A stretch of 64,000 bases of DNA. It comes from Rhizobium albus (GTDB lineage: Bacteria; Pseudomonadota; Alphaproteobacteria; Rhizobiales; Rhizobiaceae). A model generated the notes under the pieces. It was given only the letters and a program-made list of their open reading frames with translations. It was not told the origin of the DNA and searched no databases. A program made the position numbers and the translations under genes. Positions 45,214 through 54,341 of this stretch are shown here, piece after piece. Numbering within the stretch: position 1 is the stretch's first letter; the number at the start of each line of letters is the position of its first letter. The stretch covers positions 558,001 through 622,000 of the forward strand of contig BSNO01000001.1 in assembly GCA_030160035.1 (NCBI GenBank), written 5' to 3'.

Positions 45214-46419
45214 ATGAACGCTCCGCTGAAACAGCACTTGATCGATCCGGAAATCTGCATCCGCTGCTATACCTGCGAGGAAGCCTGTCCGATCGATGCG
45301 ATCACTCACAACGAAGACAATGTCGTCGTCGATGCTGCAAAGTGCGATTTCTGCATGGCGTGCATTTCGCCTTGCCCAACCGGATCAATCGATGCCTGGC
45401 GGGTCGTCATGCAGCCCTATTCGCTCGAAGAGCAGATGAGCTGGATGGAGCTTCCCGAGCAGGAGGAAATCGCCAAGCCCGATGGGACGGGGCCTGCTGA
45501 AGGTGGTGACGTCGAGGCGCTCGAGGATTCCGTCGAGCGGTTGCTCGCCGAAGCCCATGCCGGTGCTGGCGGCAAGGCGCGTGCGCCCGCGACCGCATCG
45601 AAGCCCTCGATCAATCTCTACAATCTGAAGAAGCCTGCTGTCGGTATCGTGCAGGGCAATTACCGGCTGACGAGCGAAAGCGCCGACAGCGACGTGCGCC
45701 ACATCATCATCGATCTTGGCAATCAACACTTCCCAGTTCTTGAAGGCCAGAGCGTCGGCATCCAGCCGCCCGGTACGGATGCCAACGGCAATCCGTATCT
45801 GCCGCGACTTTATTCGATCTCCAGCCCGCGCGATGGCGAGCGTCCGAACACCAACAACATTTCGCTGACCGTCAAGCGCGAGGAGCAGGGAGTCTGCTCC
45901 AACTATGTCTGCGATTTGCAGAAGGGTGACGAGGTTCGGCTGACCGGGCCATTCGGCGCGACGTTCCTGATGCCGAACGATCCGCAGGCGCAGATCGTCA
46001 TGATCTGCACGGGCACCGGCTCGGCACCTTTTCGCGCATTCACCATGCGCCGGCAGCGACTCACGGCCGATGGGGGAGAGCGCATGCGGCTCTTCTTCGG
46101 CGCCCGCACGTCCGACGCGCTGCCTTACTTCGGGCCGCTCAAGAAGGTGCCTGACACGATCCTCGAAAAGCATCTCGTCTTCTCGCGGGCCGAGGCGGTG
46201 GAGAAGGAATATGTGCAGGACCGTATGCTGAAGCAGCGCGCGGATTTGGCTGGGCTGCTCTCAGCACCACACACGCACATTTATGTCTGCGGGCTGAAAG
46301 CCATGGAGCACGGCGTCGAGGCCGCGTTCGAACAGATTGCCAAGGATATCGGGACCGATTGGGTAAGCCTGCGCGACCAGATGCGCGAGAGTGGCCGCTA
46401 CCATGTCGAGACATATTGA
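45214..46419 (+). CDS. boxA: Benzoyl-CoA 2,3-epoxidase, reductase subunit (BoxA)
   Basis: Iron-sulfur flavoprotein of 401 aa that passes electrons from NADPH to BoxB. Two [4Fe-4S] ferredoxin motifs lie at Cys15-Cys25 (CIRCYTCEEACP) and Cys44-Cys54 (CDFCMACISPCP). A ferredoxin-NADP reductase module follows, with the flavin-binding LPRLYSISSP and the nucleotide-binding CTGTGSAPFRAF. The start at ATG 45214 is chosen because an earlier GTG at 45187 would add nine residues ahead of the family start MNAP. The stop overlaps the thioesterase start (TGATG). Confidence 0.95.
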   Translation: MNAPLKQHLIDPEICIRCYTCEEACPIDAITHNEDNVVVDAAKCDFCMACISPCPTGSIDAWRVVMQPYSLEEQMSWMELPEQEEIAKPDGTGPAEGGDVEALEDSVERLLAEAHAGAGGKARAPATASKPSINLYNLKKPAVGIVQGNYRLTSESADSDVRHIIIDLGNQHFPVLEGQSVGIQPPGTDANGNPYLPRLYSISSPRDGERPNTNNISLTVKREEQGVCSNYVCDLQKGDEVRLTGPFGATFLMPNDPQAQIVMICTGTGSAPFRAFTMRRQRLTADGGERMRLFFGARTSDALPYFGPLKKVPDTILEKHLVFSRAEAVEKEYVQDRMLKQRADLAGLLSAPHTHIYVCGLKAMEHGVEAAFEQIAKDIGTDWVSLRDQMRESGRYHVETY

Positions 46420-46859
46420 TGGCTGCAACTGAAGAGCCATCGGACCCGTTCGTTCACACGATTATGGTGCAATGGGCTGACTGCGATCCCGCGCGCATCG
46501 CCTATACCGGCCAGATCCCGAAATTTGCTCTGTCGGCTATCGATGCATGGTGGGCCGAGCGAGTGGGGATCGACTGGTTCGCGCTCAATGTCGATCACCG
46601 GATGGGGACCCCCTTCGTGCATCTCGACATGGACTTCCGCTCGCCGATCACGCCGCGGCATCCGCTGCTCTGCACCGTGATGCTTACCAAGCTCGGGACA
46701 ACGTCGCTGACGTTCAGGGTGGTAGGCCGCCAGAACGAGGCGGTCTGCTTTGAAGGCAATTTCGTCTGCGTTGCCGTATCCGCGGATGATTTCAGGCCGG
46801 GATATCCTTCGGCGGAAATCCGCATACGGCTGGAGAGCCTGTTGAGCGAGCCGTTTTAA
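46419..46859 (+). CDS. Acyl-CoA thioesterase (4-hydroxybenzoyl-CoA thioesterase-like hot-dog fold)
   Basis: Small hydrolase of 146 aa. The catalytic Asp is in VQWADCDPARIAYTGQ, the signature of the 4HBT group. It probably hydrolyses surplus benzoyl-CoA or dead-end CoA thioesters to free the CoA pool; such genes are frequent in box operons. The start overlaps the boxA stop by one base. It is the last gene of boxCBA-thioesterase. Confidence 0.87.
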   Translation: MAATEEPSDPFVHTIMVQWADCDPARIAYTGQIPKFALSAIDAWWAERVGIDWFALNVDHRMGTPFVHLDMDFRSPITPRHPLLCTVMLTKLGTTSLTFRVVGRQNEAVCFEGNFVCVAVSADDFRPGYPSAEIRIRLESLLSEPF

Positions 46860-46917
46860 TCGACCGCGTTGCTGTGGACGGGCAAAAAGTAGGGCTGTTC
46901 AATCAGCAAGATGAAAT

Positions 46918-46958
46918 ATAATGCATGAAGCGTTGGCCCTTCTGGCCCGCTGCATTAT
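46918..46958. promoter_or_regulatory. Candidate BoxR half-sites upstream of boxR
   Basis: ATAATGCA at 46918-46925 and TGCATTAT at 46951-46958 are exact inverted copies of one half-site, 25 bases apart, in the 108-base gap before boxR. The second ends 9 bases before the boxR start codon. Their presence suggests that BoxR limits its own synthesis. The wide spacing differs from the sites in front of boxC. Confidence 0.55.
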
Positions 46959-46967
46959 GGTTCGGCT

Positions 46968-47882
46968 ATGGATGAGATCGTCACATTTGGCGGCAGAGTG
47001 ACGCTTGGTCAAGACCGCCAGGCGGACGATACCGAACGCTTTCTCGAAATGGTGGGCGATCGGGTGCGCGCAGCGCGCAATCGCCGCAGCATTTCGCGCA
47101 AAACACTGTCTGAAATTTCAGGCGTCTCGCAACGGTATCTCGCCCAGTTGGAGAGTGGCACGGGCAACATCTCTATCCTGCTTCTGCGGCGTGTGGCGGA
47201 AGCGCTCGACCACAAGATCGAATGGCTGGTGGGCGAGGAAGATCCCTACACATCCGACGCGGTTGCCGTGATGTCGCTCTATCGCCAGGCCACCGGCGAA
47301 CAGCGCATGCGCGTGCTGGAAATCCTCGACCCGGACAATCCGCATCTGCGGCGTTCACGGCGACTGGCCTTCATCGGCCTGCGCGGTGCGGGCAAATCCA
47401 CCATTGGCCGTCTTGCCGCCGACCGGCTCAAATTGCCGTTTCTCGAACTCAACGAGGAGATCGAGCAGGCGAGCGGCATGCCGGTCAACGAAGTGATCGC
47501 GCTTTATGGCCAGGAAGGCTATCGGCGGCTGGAGAAGCAATCGGTCGAGCGGATCGCCGCCACCTATGACTCGATCGTGCTGGCGGTTGCGGGCGGCATC
47601 GTCTCGGAGCCCGAGACGTTCAACTATCTTCTTCGCCACTATCACACGATCTGGCTGAAGGCGCGGCCGGAGGAGCACATGGGCCGGGTGCGCGCACAGG
47701 GCGATGAGCGCCCCATGGCCGGCAACCCGGCGGCAATGGACGAACTGCGCAACATCCTGATGAGCCGCGAAGCGCTCTACGCCCGTGCCGAAGCGCAGAT
47801 CGACACGAGCGGGCGCGGTCTCCCCGAAACGCTGGATGCCGTGCTCGACCTTATCGAAAAGCGCGGCTTCCTCCGCGCCTGA
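46968..47882 (+). CDS. boxR: BoxR transcriptional regulator (XRE HTH plus shikimate-kinase-like domain)
   Basis: Regulator of 304 aa. An XRE helix-turn-helix lies at residues 43-65 (SRKTLSEISGVSQRYLAQLE), joined by a linker to a shikimate-kinase-like domain with P-loop GLRGAGKST at 137-145. This two-domain design is specific to the BzdR/BoxR family; benzoyl-CoA bound in the kinase-like part releases the DNA. The gene follows boxCBA on the same strand and is convergent with an enoyl-CoA hydratase gene, with three bases between stops. Confidence 0.95.
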   Translation: MDEIVTFGGRVTLGQDRQADDTERFLEMVGDRVRAARNRRSISRKTLSEISGVSQRYLAQLESGTGNISILLLRRVAEALDHKIEWLVGEEDPYTSDAVAVMSLYRQATGEQRMRVLEILDPDNPHLRRSRRLAFIGLRGAGKSTIGRLAADRLKLPFLELNEEIEQASGMPVNEVIALYGQEGYRRLEKQSVERIAATYDSIVLAVAGGIVSEPETFNYLLRHYHTIWLKARPEEHMGRVRAQGDERPMAGNPAAMDELRNILMSREALYARAEAQIDTSGRGLPETLDAVLDLIEKRGFLRA

Positions 47883-47885
47883 CGG

Positions 47886-48698
47886 TCAGCGGCTCTTGAA
47901 CGCGGCCGGACGCTTCTCCAGGAACGACAGCACGCCCTCGCGGTAATCTTCCGAGCGGCCGGCGATGCCTTGCAGGCGTGCCTCGTCGGCGAGGTACTCA
48001 TCGAACGGCATGGTCTCGGCTGCAGCGACGGCTTTCTTGATCAGCCCGTAGCCGAGCGTCGGTCCTTCTGCGAGGCGGCGGGCAATGGCGCTTGCTTCGT
48101 CTTGCAGTTCGCTTTCCGGCATGCTTCTCCAGATCAGGCCAGCAGCGGCGGCTTCACTACCCGACAGGCTGCCTGCCGTTAGCAGCAGTGCGCGCGCCCT
48201 TGCCGCGCCGAGCGCCTGGACGAGCGTATGTCCGGCTCCGGCATCGACCGAAAGGCCGACCTTGGCAAACGACCAGATGAACTTCGCATCATCGGCGGCG
48301 AGCACGATGTCGCCTGCAATGGCGATGGACGCTCCGGCACCGGCAGCCGCGCCATGAACGGCGATCACGACGGGCTTCTCCATCGTGCGGATCAATGTGA
48401 CGATCGGATGGAAGAGCTCTCTCTGGATCGCCTCGAGATCGAACGGTTCGGCGAACTTGCGGGGGTCGCGCGCCGACAGATCCTGACCCGTGCAGAAGGC
48501 ACGTCCTGCGGCTCGAACAAGTACGGCGCGAGTAAGCGGATCGGCGGCGGCACGTTCGAGCGCTGCGCGGAACTGCAGGAGCATCGCTTCCGTCAGCGCA
48601 TTCATGCGCTCCGGCCGGTTCAGGGTGATGGTCATCACGCCGGCTTCGATGGTCTCTTTGATCAGGCGGTCGGCCTGATCGTCATTCTCTTTTGACAT
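47886..48698 (-). CDS. Enoyl-CoA hydratase/isomerase (PaaG/PaaF-like)
   Basis: Crotonase of 270 aa. Oxyanion-hole motifs are RAAGRAFCTGQDLSA and AVHGAAAGAGASIAIAGD, and SVDAGAGHTLVQALG follows. The Asp in SVDAG and the absence of Glu at the classical hydratase site favour an isomerase such as PaaG. It could shift the double bond of 3,4-dehydroadipyl-CoA to the 2,3 position. The start MSKEND at 48698 is the family length; the longer frame to 49004 runs into the divergent gene. Confidence 0.87.
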   Translation of the reverse strand: MSKENDDQADRLIKETIEAGVMTITLNRPERMNALTEAMLLQFRAALERAAADPLTRAVLVRAAGRAFCTGQDLSARDPRKFAEPFDLEAIQRELFHPIVTLIRTMEKPVVIAVHGAAAGAGASIAIAGDIVLAADDAKFIWSFAKVGLSVDAGAGHTLVQALGAARARALLLTAGSLSGSEAAAAGLIWRSMPESELQDEASAIARRLAEGPTLGYGLIKKAVAAAETMPFDEYLADEARLQGIAGRSEDYREGVLSFLEKRPAAFKSR

Positions 48699-48782
48699 TC
48701 GTCGGGAATCCACGCAGTTGGCAGTTTGAATATCGTCACGATGCACTATACCGCATCTCGCAACAAGGCTCGGAGGAACATC

Positions 48783-50852
48783 ATGGCCGTCACAGTCGCG
48801 CGCGAAGGATCCATCGCTATTGTCCGGCTCGACAACCCGCCGGTGAATGCGATCGGGCTTTCGGTGCGCCAGGGGCTGATGCGGGTGCTGGAGGAACTGG
48901 CCGATGCTTCCGATCTCAGGGCAGTGGTGCTGACCGGATCGGACACGATCTTCGCTGCCGGCGCCGATGCACGCGAGTTCGACGCGGATCCGGTGGCGCC
49001 GCATCTTCCCGATATTCTGGATGCCATCGAAAATGCGCCGCAGCCCTGGATCGCCGCGCTGACGGGCGCGGCGCTCGGCGGTGGCTGCGAACTGGCCCTT
49101 GCCTGCCGCAAGCGGATCGCCGGCCCGAAGAGCACGATCGGCCTGCCGGAAGTGACGCTCGGCGTCGTGCCGGGTGCTGGTGGCACACAGCGGCTGCCGC
49201 GCCTGGTAGGTCTGGCCGCCGCACTCGACATCATCGCGAACGGTCGGACCTTGAAGGCCAAGGAAGCGCTCGACGTGGGGCTGGTCGACGAAATCGCGGA
49301 GGATCCGCTCGCTCGGGCACGGCAGATTGCCGAGAGCGAGGACCTGTCGGCGATCGTGCCTCTGTCGCAGCGATCGCAGGTGGCTGACGATCAGGCGGCG
49401 ATTGATGCGGCCAGGGAACGGGCAGCCAAGCGCATGCGCGGACAGGACGCGCCGCAGCGCGCGATCGAACTTGTTGCGCTTTCGAGCTCAATGCCGTTCG
49501 CGCAAGCCATGCTGGAAGAGCGGGAGACCTTCCTGACGCTGCGGCAGGGTGCGCAGGCCAGGGCGCTTCGGCATGTGTTTTTCGCCGAGCGCGGGGCAAA
49601 GAAGCCGGCGTGGGTGGAGGCGCAGCCGGTCGACGTGAAGACGGTCGTCGTCATCGGCGGCGGGACGATGGGTGCCAGCATCGCCTATGCGCTCGACAGT
49701 GCCGGATATGGCGTCGCGCTGGTGGAAACCGATGCGGATGCCAAGGAGCGCGCCAGCCACAATGTCGGCCGGTTGTTCAAGGACGCGGTGAAGCGTGGCC
49801 TGATGAGCGAGGCCGATGCCGCCCAGCGGCAGGAGCGCATCCAGTTGCTCGTCGGTTACGACGATCTGCCCGAGGCGGAACTGGTGATCGAGGCCGCTTT
49901 CGAAAGCATCGAGGTGAAGCGGGAGATCTTCTCCACGCTGGACCGCGTCATGCCGGCCCACGCGGTGCTCGCGACCAACACGTCCTATCTCGACGTCAAC
50001 GAGATCGCCGCGTCGACATCGCGGCCGGAGCGGGTTCTCGGACTGCATTTCTTTTCCCCGGCTCATATCATGAAGCTGCTGGAGATCGTTCGCGCCGACC
50101 GGACGTCACAGGAGGCGCTGGCAACGGGCTTTGCCGTTGGTGCCAAGCTGCGCAAGATCCCGGTGCTTGCCGGCGTATGCGATGGCTTCATCGGCAACCG
50201 CATTCTGTTCCGTTACCGGGAGGAAGCGGACATCCTCATGATGGATGGTTCGCTGCCCTGGCTCATCGACGAGGCCATGGTGGATTTTGGCATGGCGATG
50301 GGTCCCTATGAGGTGCAGGATCTTTCGGGCCTCGACATTTCCTACGCCCAGCGCAAGCGTCGCGCACCGACGCGTGACCCCAATCGGCGCTATATACCGA
50401 TCGCCGATCGCATGGTGGAAGAAGGCCGGCTCGGGAAGAAGGTCGGCGTCGGCTGGTACCGCTATCCGGGCGGGGGTGGCTCCGTCGTCGATCCACTGCT
50501 CGAGGATTTAATTACGGAAGAGGCCCATTTCGCCAAGGTTACGCGCCGTGACGTTTCCGACGCGGAAATCCGTGAGCGGCTAACGCTCGCCATGATCAAC
50601 GAAGCCGCCGACATCCTGCATGAAGGCATCGCGGAAAAAGCGGCTGACATCGACCTCGTGATGATCCACGGCTACGGCTTCCCGCGCTGGCGCGGCGGCC
50701 CTCTCCACTACGCCGACACGCTGGGCGCAGCCGCCATCCTCGCCCGGATTGAAGAGCTCGAAAGGCAGGATCCGGTCATGTGGAAGCCGAGCCCGCTTAT
50801 TCGCGAATTGGCGAAGACGGGCGGGCGGTTCGGTGATGTGAAGCGTGGGTGA
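48783..50852 (+). CDS. Fused enoyl-CoA hydratase / 3-hydroxyacyl-CoA dehydrogenase (FadB/FadJ-like)
   Basis: Bifunctional enzyme of 689 aa. The N-terminal crotonase has [16 protein letters not shown] and [14 protein letters not shown]. The C-terminal dehydrogenase has the Rossmann motif [16 protein letters not shown], the catalytic region [18 protein letters not shown] and [11 protein letters not shown]. It would hydrate 2,3-dehydroadipyl-CoA and oxidise it to 3-oxoadipyl-CoA. The thiolase that should follow is not in the window. The start ATG has GGAGGAACATC in front. A variant half-site TGCACTATA lies at 48742-48750. Confidence 0.93.
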   Translation: MAVTVAREGSIAIVRLDNPPVNAIGLSVRQGLMRVLEELADASDLRAVVLTGSDTIFAAGADAREFDADPVAPHLPDILDAIENAPQPWIAALTGAALGGGCELALACRKRIAGPKSTIGLPEVTLGVVPGAGGTQRLPRLVGLAAALDIIANGRTLKAKEALDVGLVDEIAEDPLARARQIAESEDLSAIVPLSQRSQVADDQAAIDAARERAAKRMRGQDAPQRAIELVALSSSMPFAQAMLEERETFLTLRQGAQARALRHVFFAERGAKKPAWVEAQPVDVKTVVVIGGGTMGASIAYALDSAGYGVALVETDADAKERASHNVGRLFKDAVKRGLMSEADAAQRQERIQLLVGYDDLPEAELVIEAAFESIEVKREIFSTLDRVMPAHAVLATNTSYLDVNEIAASTSRPERVLGLHFFSPAHIMKLLEIVRADRTSQEALATGFAVGAKLRKIPVLAGVCDGFIGNRILFRYREEADILMMDGSLPWLIDEAMVDFGMAMGPYEVQDLSGLDISYAQRKRRAPTRDPNRRYIPIADRMVEEGRLGKKVGVGWYRYPGGGGSVVDPLLEDLITEEAHFAKVTRRDVSDAEIRERLTLAMINEAADILHEGIAEKAADIDLVMIHGYGFPRWRGGPLHYADTLGAAAILARIEELERQDPVMWKPSPLIRELAKTGGRFGDVKRG

Positions 50853-50889
50853 ATGCCGGGACGGCGACTGATGCGCCTTCGTTCTTCGT

Positions 50890-51591
50890 CTATCCGATAT
50901 CCAGCAAGTGGCGCGCGCTTTGGTTATAGAGCGTGGTGTTGTTGCCCGAATTGTGCTCGCCCTTGTTCTGGCGCTCCTTCATCAGCGCGATGGCGCGCTG
51001 CACGGCCGGGCGGGCCTTGATCGTTTCGCGCCAGCGCTTCACTTCCGGGAACGGGTCGAGCGATACGTCGAGGTTCTTGGCAATGAACGCCCAGGGGAAG
51101 GCCAGCATGTCGGCGATGGAATAGCTGCCGACGATGAACTCGTCCTGGCGCAGGCGCCGTTCCAGAACCGCGAGCGAGCGCTCATATTCGCCGCGATAGC
51201 GCTTCAGGGCGTAATCCTGTCCACCGGTCGGTCCGAACATGCGGAAATGGGCCAGCTGGCCGGCCATTGGGCCCTGATTACCGGTTTGCCAGAAGAGCCA
51301 TTCCATCGTCTCCTTCCGGGCGATCGAGTCGTTCGACATGAACCGCCCGGTCTTTTCGGCGAGGTACCAGAGAATGGCGCCGGATTCGAATACCGGGACG
51401 GCTCCGCCGTTGCCGCTATGGTCGACGATCGCAGGCATCTTGGCGTTGGGACTGATCGCCAGAAATCCAGGCGTTAGCTGGGCGCCGTGGAAAATGTCGA
51501 GAAAGCGGGCCTGGTAGGGCAGGCCGCATTCCTCCAGCATGATCGCGACCTTCCACCCGTTGGGTGTCGGGGCGTAATAGAGATCGATCAT
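50890..51591 (-). CDS. Glutathione S-transferase (Nu/Ure2p-like class)
   Basis: GST of 233 aa. The active-site region is YAPTPNGWKVAIMLEE, with TPN-G-K-V as in the E. coli YfcG/YghU disulfide-bond reductases. The glutathione-binding loop is KMPAIVDH and ESGAILWYL. Its place at the end of the gentisate operon suggests a role as glutathione-dependent maleylpyruvate isomerase, but known isomerases of this kind are zeta-class, so the job may differ. The start ATG at 51591 is chosen over 51612 because it gives the family N-terminus MIDLYYAPTP. Confidence 0.85.
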   Translation of the reverse strand: MIDLYYAPTPNGWKVAIMLEECGLPYQARFLDIFHGAQLTPGFLAISPNAKMPAIVDHSGNGGAVPVFESGAILWYLAEKTGRFMSNDSIARKETMEWLFWQTGNQGPMAGQLAHFRMFGPTGGQDYALKRYRGEYERSLAVLERRLRQDEFIVGSYSIADMLAFPWAFIAKNLDVSLDPFPEVKRWRETIKARPAVQRAIALMKERQNKGEHNSGNNTTLYNQSARHLLDIG

Positions 51592-51662
51592 CGCGCCTCT
51601 CCCTGATCGCAAATGCGAGGCCTTGCCGCCTTCGTCTTCTTATCAGGTTCGAGTTGCGCGCG

Positions 51663-52703
51663 TCAGGCGTTGCCGCGGGCTTCGCGCCAAAGCCCGAGCT
51701 TTTCCTGCACCGCGCGATCGGAATAGGAGAACAGAACCGTTTCCTCGGCCGGTTCATGGACGATCGTCTTCCAGGAGGGGGCGACGAAGATATCCTGCGG
51801 ACCCCATTCGATGACCGCGTCGCCGATCCGGCTTTTGCCGCGGCCTTCGACGCAGACGAAGATCGTGGCATCGGTCGAGCGATAGGGGGTCGTGGCACCG
51901 GCAGCGAGAAGCTGGATGAAGGTCGCGATCGTCGGCATGGCGAAGCCGCCATCGAGCGGGTTCGTGTAGCGCAGCTTGTAGCCGTGGCAGGGGTCCGGAT
52001 CTCCGCCCTTCTTCATGGCCTCGAGTGTCGCGCGGCTCTTTTCGTACGGGTAGTTGAAAATCGGCGAGACGTGGCCGCCGCGTGGCGCGTCGACGGGCAT
52101 CAGATTGTTGCCGAATTCGTTGTAGGATTGGCCGGTCTGACGCGTGATCTGCTGCGCATCCTCGCCAAGACCTTCGGCAAAGGATGCGTCGAGGAAGGAG
52201 ACGAGCGGAATGTCGAGGCCGTCCAGCCAGAACATCGGCTCGTCGGTTTCGTTGCCGTGGTCGTGCCAGGCCATCTGCGGCGTAATGACGAAATCGCCGT
52301 ACTGCATCACGGTCTTTTCTCCGTTGACAGCGGTATGGGCACCGGAGCCTTCGAGAACGAAGCGCAGGGCCGATTGCGTATGGCGATGGGCCGGCGCCAC
52401 TTCGCCTGGCAGCACCAGCTGCACGCCGGCATAAAGCGAGGTCGTGACCTTGGATTCGCCGCGCAAGCCGGGATTTTCGAGGATGAGCACCCGCCGTTCG
52501 GCCTCCTTGGCGGTGATCAGTCCGCCGGCCTCCATCATGGCTGTGCGGATTTCGGAAAACTTCCAGCCCACGGCCTGGCATTTGGAGACCGGTTCGGGCG
52601 TGACGAGCGCGCCGAGGACCGTCCAGAGCGGCGTCATGTTCTGCTTGTCGATCCTCTCGTAGAAGGCGCGGCGCTCGGGCGTATCCTGCGGCTTGGGGTG
52701 CAT
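51663..52703 (-). CDS. Gentisate 1,2-dioxygenase
   Basis: Bicupin ring-cleavage dioxygenase of 346 aa. The Fe(II) ligands are likely His106 and His108 (APAHRHTQSALRF) and a third His in MAWHDHG (147-149). Gentisate is opened to maleylpyruvate. The protein could act instead on salicylate or 1-hydroxy-2-naphthoate, which are used by close relatives, but the neighbouring CoA ligase and hydroxylase favour gentisate. It lies 12 bases after the aryl-CoA ligase stop. Confidence 0.92.
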   Translation of the reverse strand: MHPKPQDTPERRAFYERIDKQNMTPLWTVLGALVTPEPVSKCQAVGWKFSEIRTAMMEAGGLITAKEAERRVLILENPGLRGESKVTTSLYAGVQLVLPGEVAPAHRHTQSALRFVLEGSGAHTAVNGEKTVMQYGDFVITPQMAWHDHGNETDEPMFWLDGLDIPLVSFLDASFAEGLGEDAQQITRQTGQSYNEFGNNLMPVDAPRGGHVSPIFNYPYEKSRATLEAMKKGGDPDPCHGYKLRYTNPLDGGFAMPTIATFIQLLAAGATTPYRSTDATIFVCVEGRGKSRIGDAVIEWGPQDIFVAPSWKTIVHEPAEETVLFSYSDRAVQEKLGLWREARGNA

Positions 52704-52715
52704 TGCTGTTCTCCT

Positions 52716-54341
52716 CTAGAGGCGGGCGAGCGCCTGGCGGTCGAGCTTGCCGGTTCCGGTCTTCGGCAGTTCCGGCAGGTAGGTCACGATGCGTGGATAT
52801 TTATAGGGCAGCAGGCGCTGCTTCACATGGTCCTGTAGAAGCTTCGTCGTTGCGGCGTCGGGTGTGAACCCATCGCGCAGCCGGACGAACGCCTTCAGGG
52901 TCATGCGCCGGTCGTCCATCTGGTGTGCGAGCACGGCGCACTCATGGATGTGGGGATGTTCGGCGAGGCACCGCTCCACTTCGAGCGGCCATACCCATTG
53001 GCCGGATACCTTGATCAGATCGTCGGCCCGACCCTGGAAGAAGTAGAAGCCGTCCTTTTCGATAAAGCGGTCGCCGGTGTAGAGCCAGTCGCCGCGCATG
53101 GTCTCGGCAGTCTTGTCTGGCCGGTTCCAGTAGCAGGGCGCAGTCGAATGGCCGCGGACCCACATGACCCCTTCCTCGCCAGGCGCGACTTCGCGGCCGT
53201 CCTTGTCCTTGAGCAGGATTTCGTAGCCGGGAACGCGCTTTCCGGCCGACCCGATGCGCTTCTTGTCGGGAAGATTCGACAGGTAGATGTGCAGCACTTC
53301 GGTCGAGCCGAGGCCTTCCATGACATCGAGCCCGGTGAGGCCTTTCCAGGCGTTGAAGATGTCTTCCGACAATGTCTCGGCGGCAGAGACGGACAGGCGG
53401 ATCGAACCGAGGTCGCGGTGATCAACGTCATCGGCGCGGCAAAGCGCGGTGTAGAGCGTCGGCAGGCCGAAGAAGATCGTGGGGCGGTAGTTCTCGATCG
53501 TAGCCAGGATCCTGTCCGGCTCGGGCCGGCCTGGCATGAGAAGGCTGGTCGCGCCGGCTGCGAACGGAAATGTGATGCCATTGCCGAAGCCATAGGCGAA
53601 GAAGAGCTTCGGCACGGAAAAGCAGATGTCGCCGGGCGTGACGTCCAGGAAATGCCGGGCGTAGCTCTGCACCGTGTACGCCATGTCGTGCTGGAGATGG
53701 ACGATGCCCTTCGGGCGCCCGGTCGAGCCGGACGAATACATCCAGAAGCACATATCGTCCGGGCCGGTGTCGGCTACGGCAAGGGTGTCGCTCTGGCCGC
53801 TCACGAACTCGCTTCCATGGACGAAGCGCTCGTCGGGCGTCGCACCTTTGCCATTGGCGATCACGATGTAATCCAGCGCGACACCGGCCAGTGCCTCGTC
53901 TGAGAACTTGTCGACGAGATCCGCTTCGCACAGCGCGATCCGGGCGTCGGTATCAGAGAGAAAGAAATTAAGGAGGTCGGGCGTCGTCAGCGTGTTGAGC
54001 AGTACCGGAACGAAACCGGCTCTCACGGCACCGAAGAAGGCGGCCACGAACACAGGTGTATCGTCGAGGAAGAACGGTATCCGGTCGCCGCGCTTAAGCC
54101 CTGCCGCGACGAAGGCATTGCCCCAGCGCGAAGCCGAAGCGCACAGTTGTGCATAGGTCAATGTACCCGCTGGACCGGTTACGGCGACGGCCTCGGGATT
54201 GCGATCGAGATTGTCGAAGAGGATCGCCGATGCGTTCGGATGATCTTCCTTGATGAAGCCGATTTCCCGGCCGCCGGATGTGTCCCCAACGGGATCGGTG
54301 ATGGGAGAGATCGTGGCTGCGCGGATGGCTGTCGCACTCAT
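52716..54341 (-). CDS. Aryl-CoA ligase, probably salicylate-CoA ligase
   Basis: AMP-forming ligase of 541 aa of the benzoate-CoA ligase family. Features are MYSSGSTGRPKGIVH, SVPKLFFAYGFGNGITFPF, GLGSTEVLHIYLSN and the C-terminal Lys in KTGTGKLDRQ. It is related to, but clearly distinct from, the BclA at 37444. The ATG overlaps the stop of the monooxygenase gene (ATGA). With that enzyme and gentisate dioxygenase it suggests activation of salicylate (2-hydroxybenzoate); 3-hydroxybenzoate is an alternative. Confidence 0.85.
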   Translation of the reverse strand: MSATAIRAATISPITDPVGDTSGGREIGFIKEDHPNASAILFDNLDRNPEAVAVTGPAGTLTYAQLCASASRWGNAFVAAGLKRGDRIPFFLDDTPVFVAAFFGAVRAGFVPVLLNTLTTPDLLNFFLSDTDARIALCEADLVDKFSDEALAGVALDYIVIANGKGATPDERFVHGSEFVSGQSDTLAVADTGPDDMCFWMYSSGSTGRPKGIVHLQHDMAYTVQSYARHFLDVTPGDICFSVPKLFFAYGFGNGITFPFAAGATSLLMPGRPEPDRILATIENYRPTIFFGLPTLYTALCRADDVDHRDLGSIRLSVSAAETLSEDIFNAWKGLTGLDVMEGLGSTEVLHIYLSNLPDKKRIGSAGKRVPGYEILLKDKDGREVAPGEEGVMWVRGHSTAPCYWNRPDKTAETMRGDWLYTGDRFIEKDGFYFFQGRADDLIKVSGQWVWPLEVERCLAEHPHIHECAVLAHQMDDRRMTLKAFVRLRDGFTPDAATTKLLQDHVKQRLLPYKYPRIVTYLPELPKTGTGKLDRQALARL

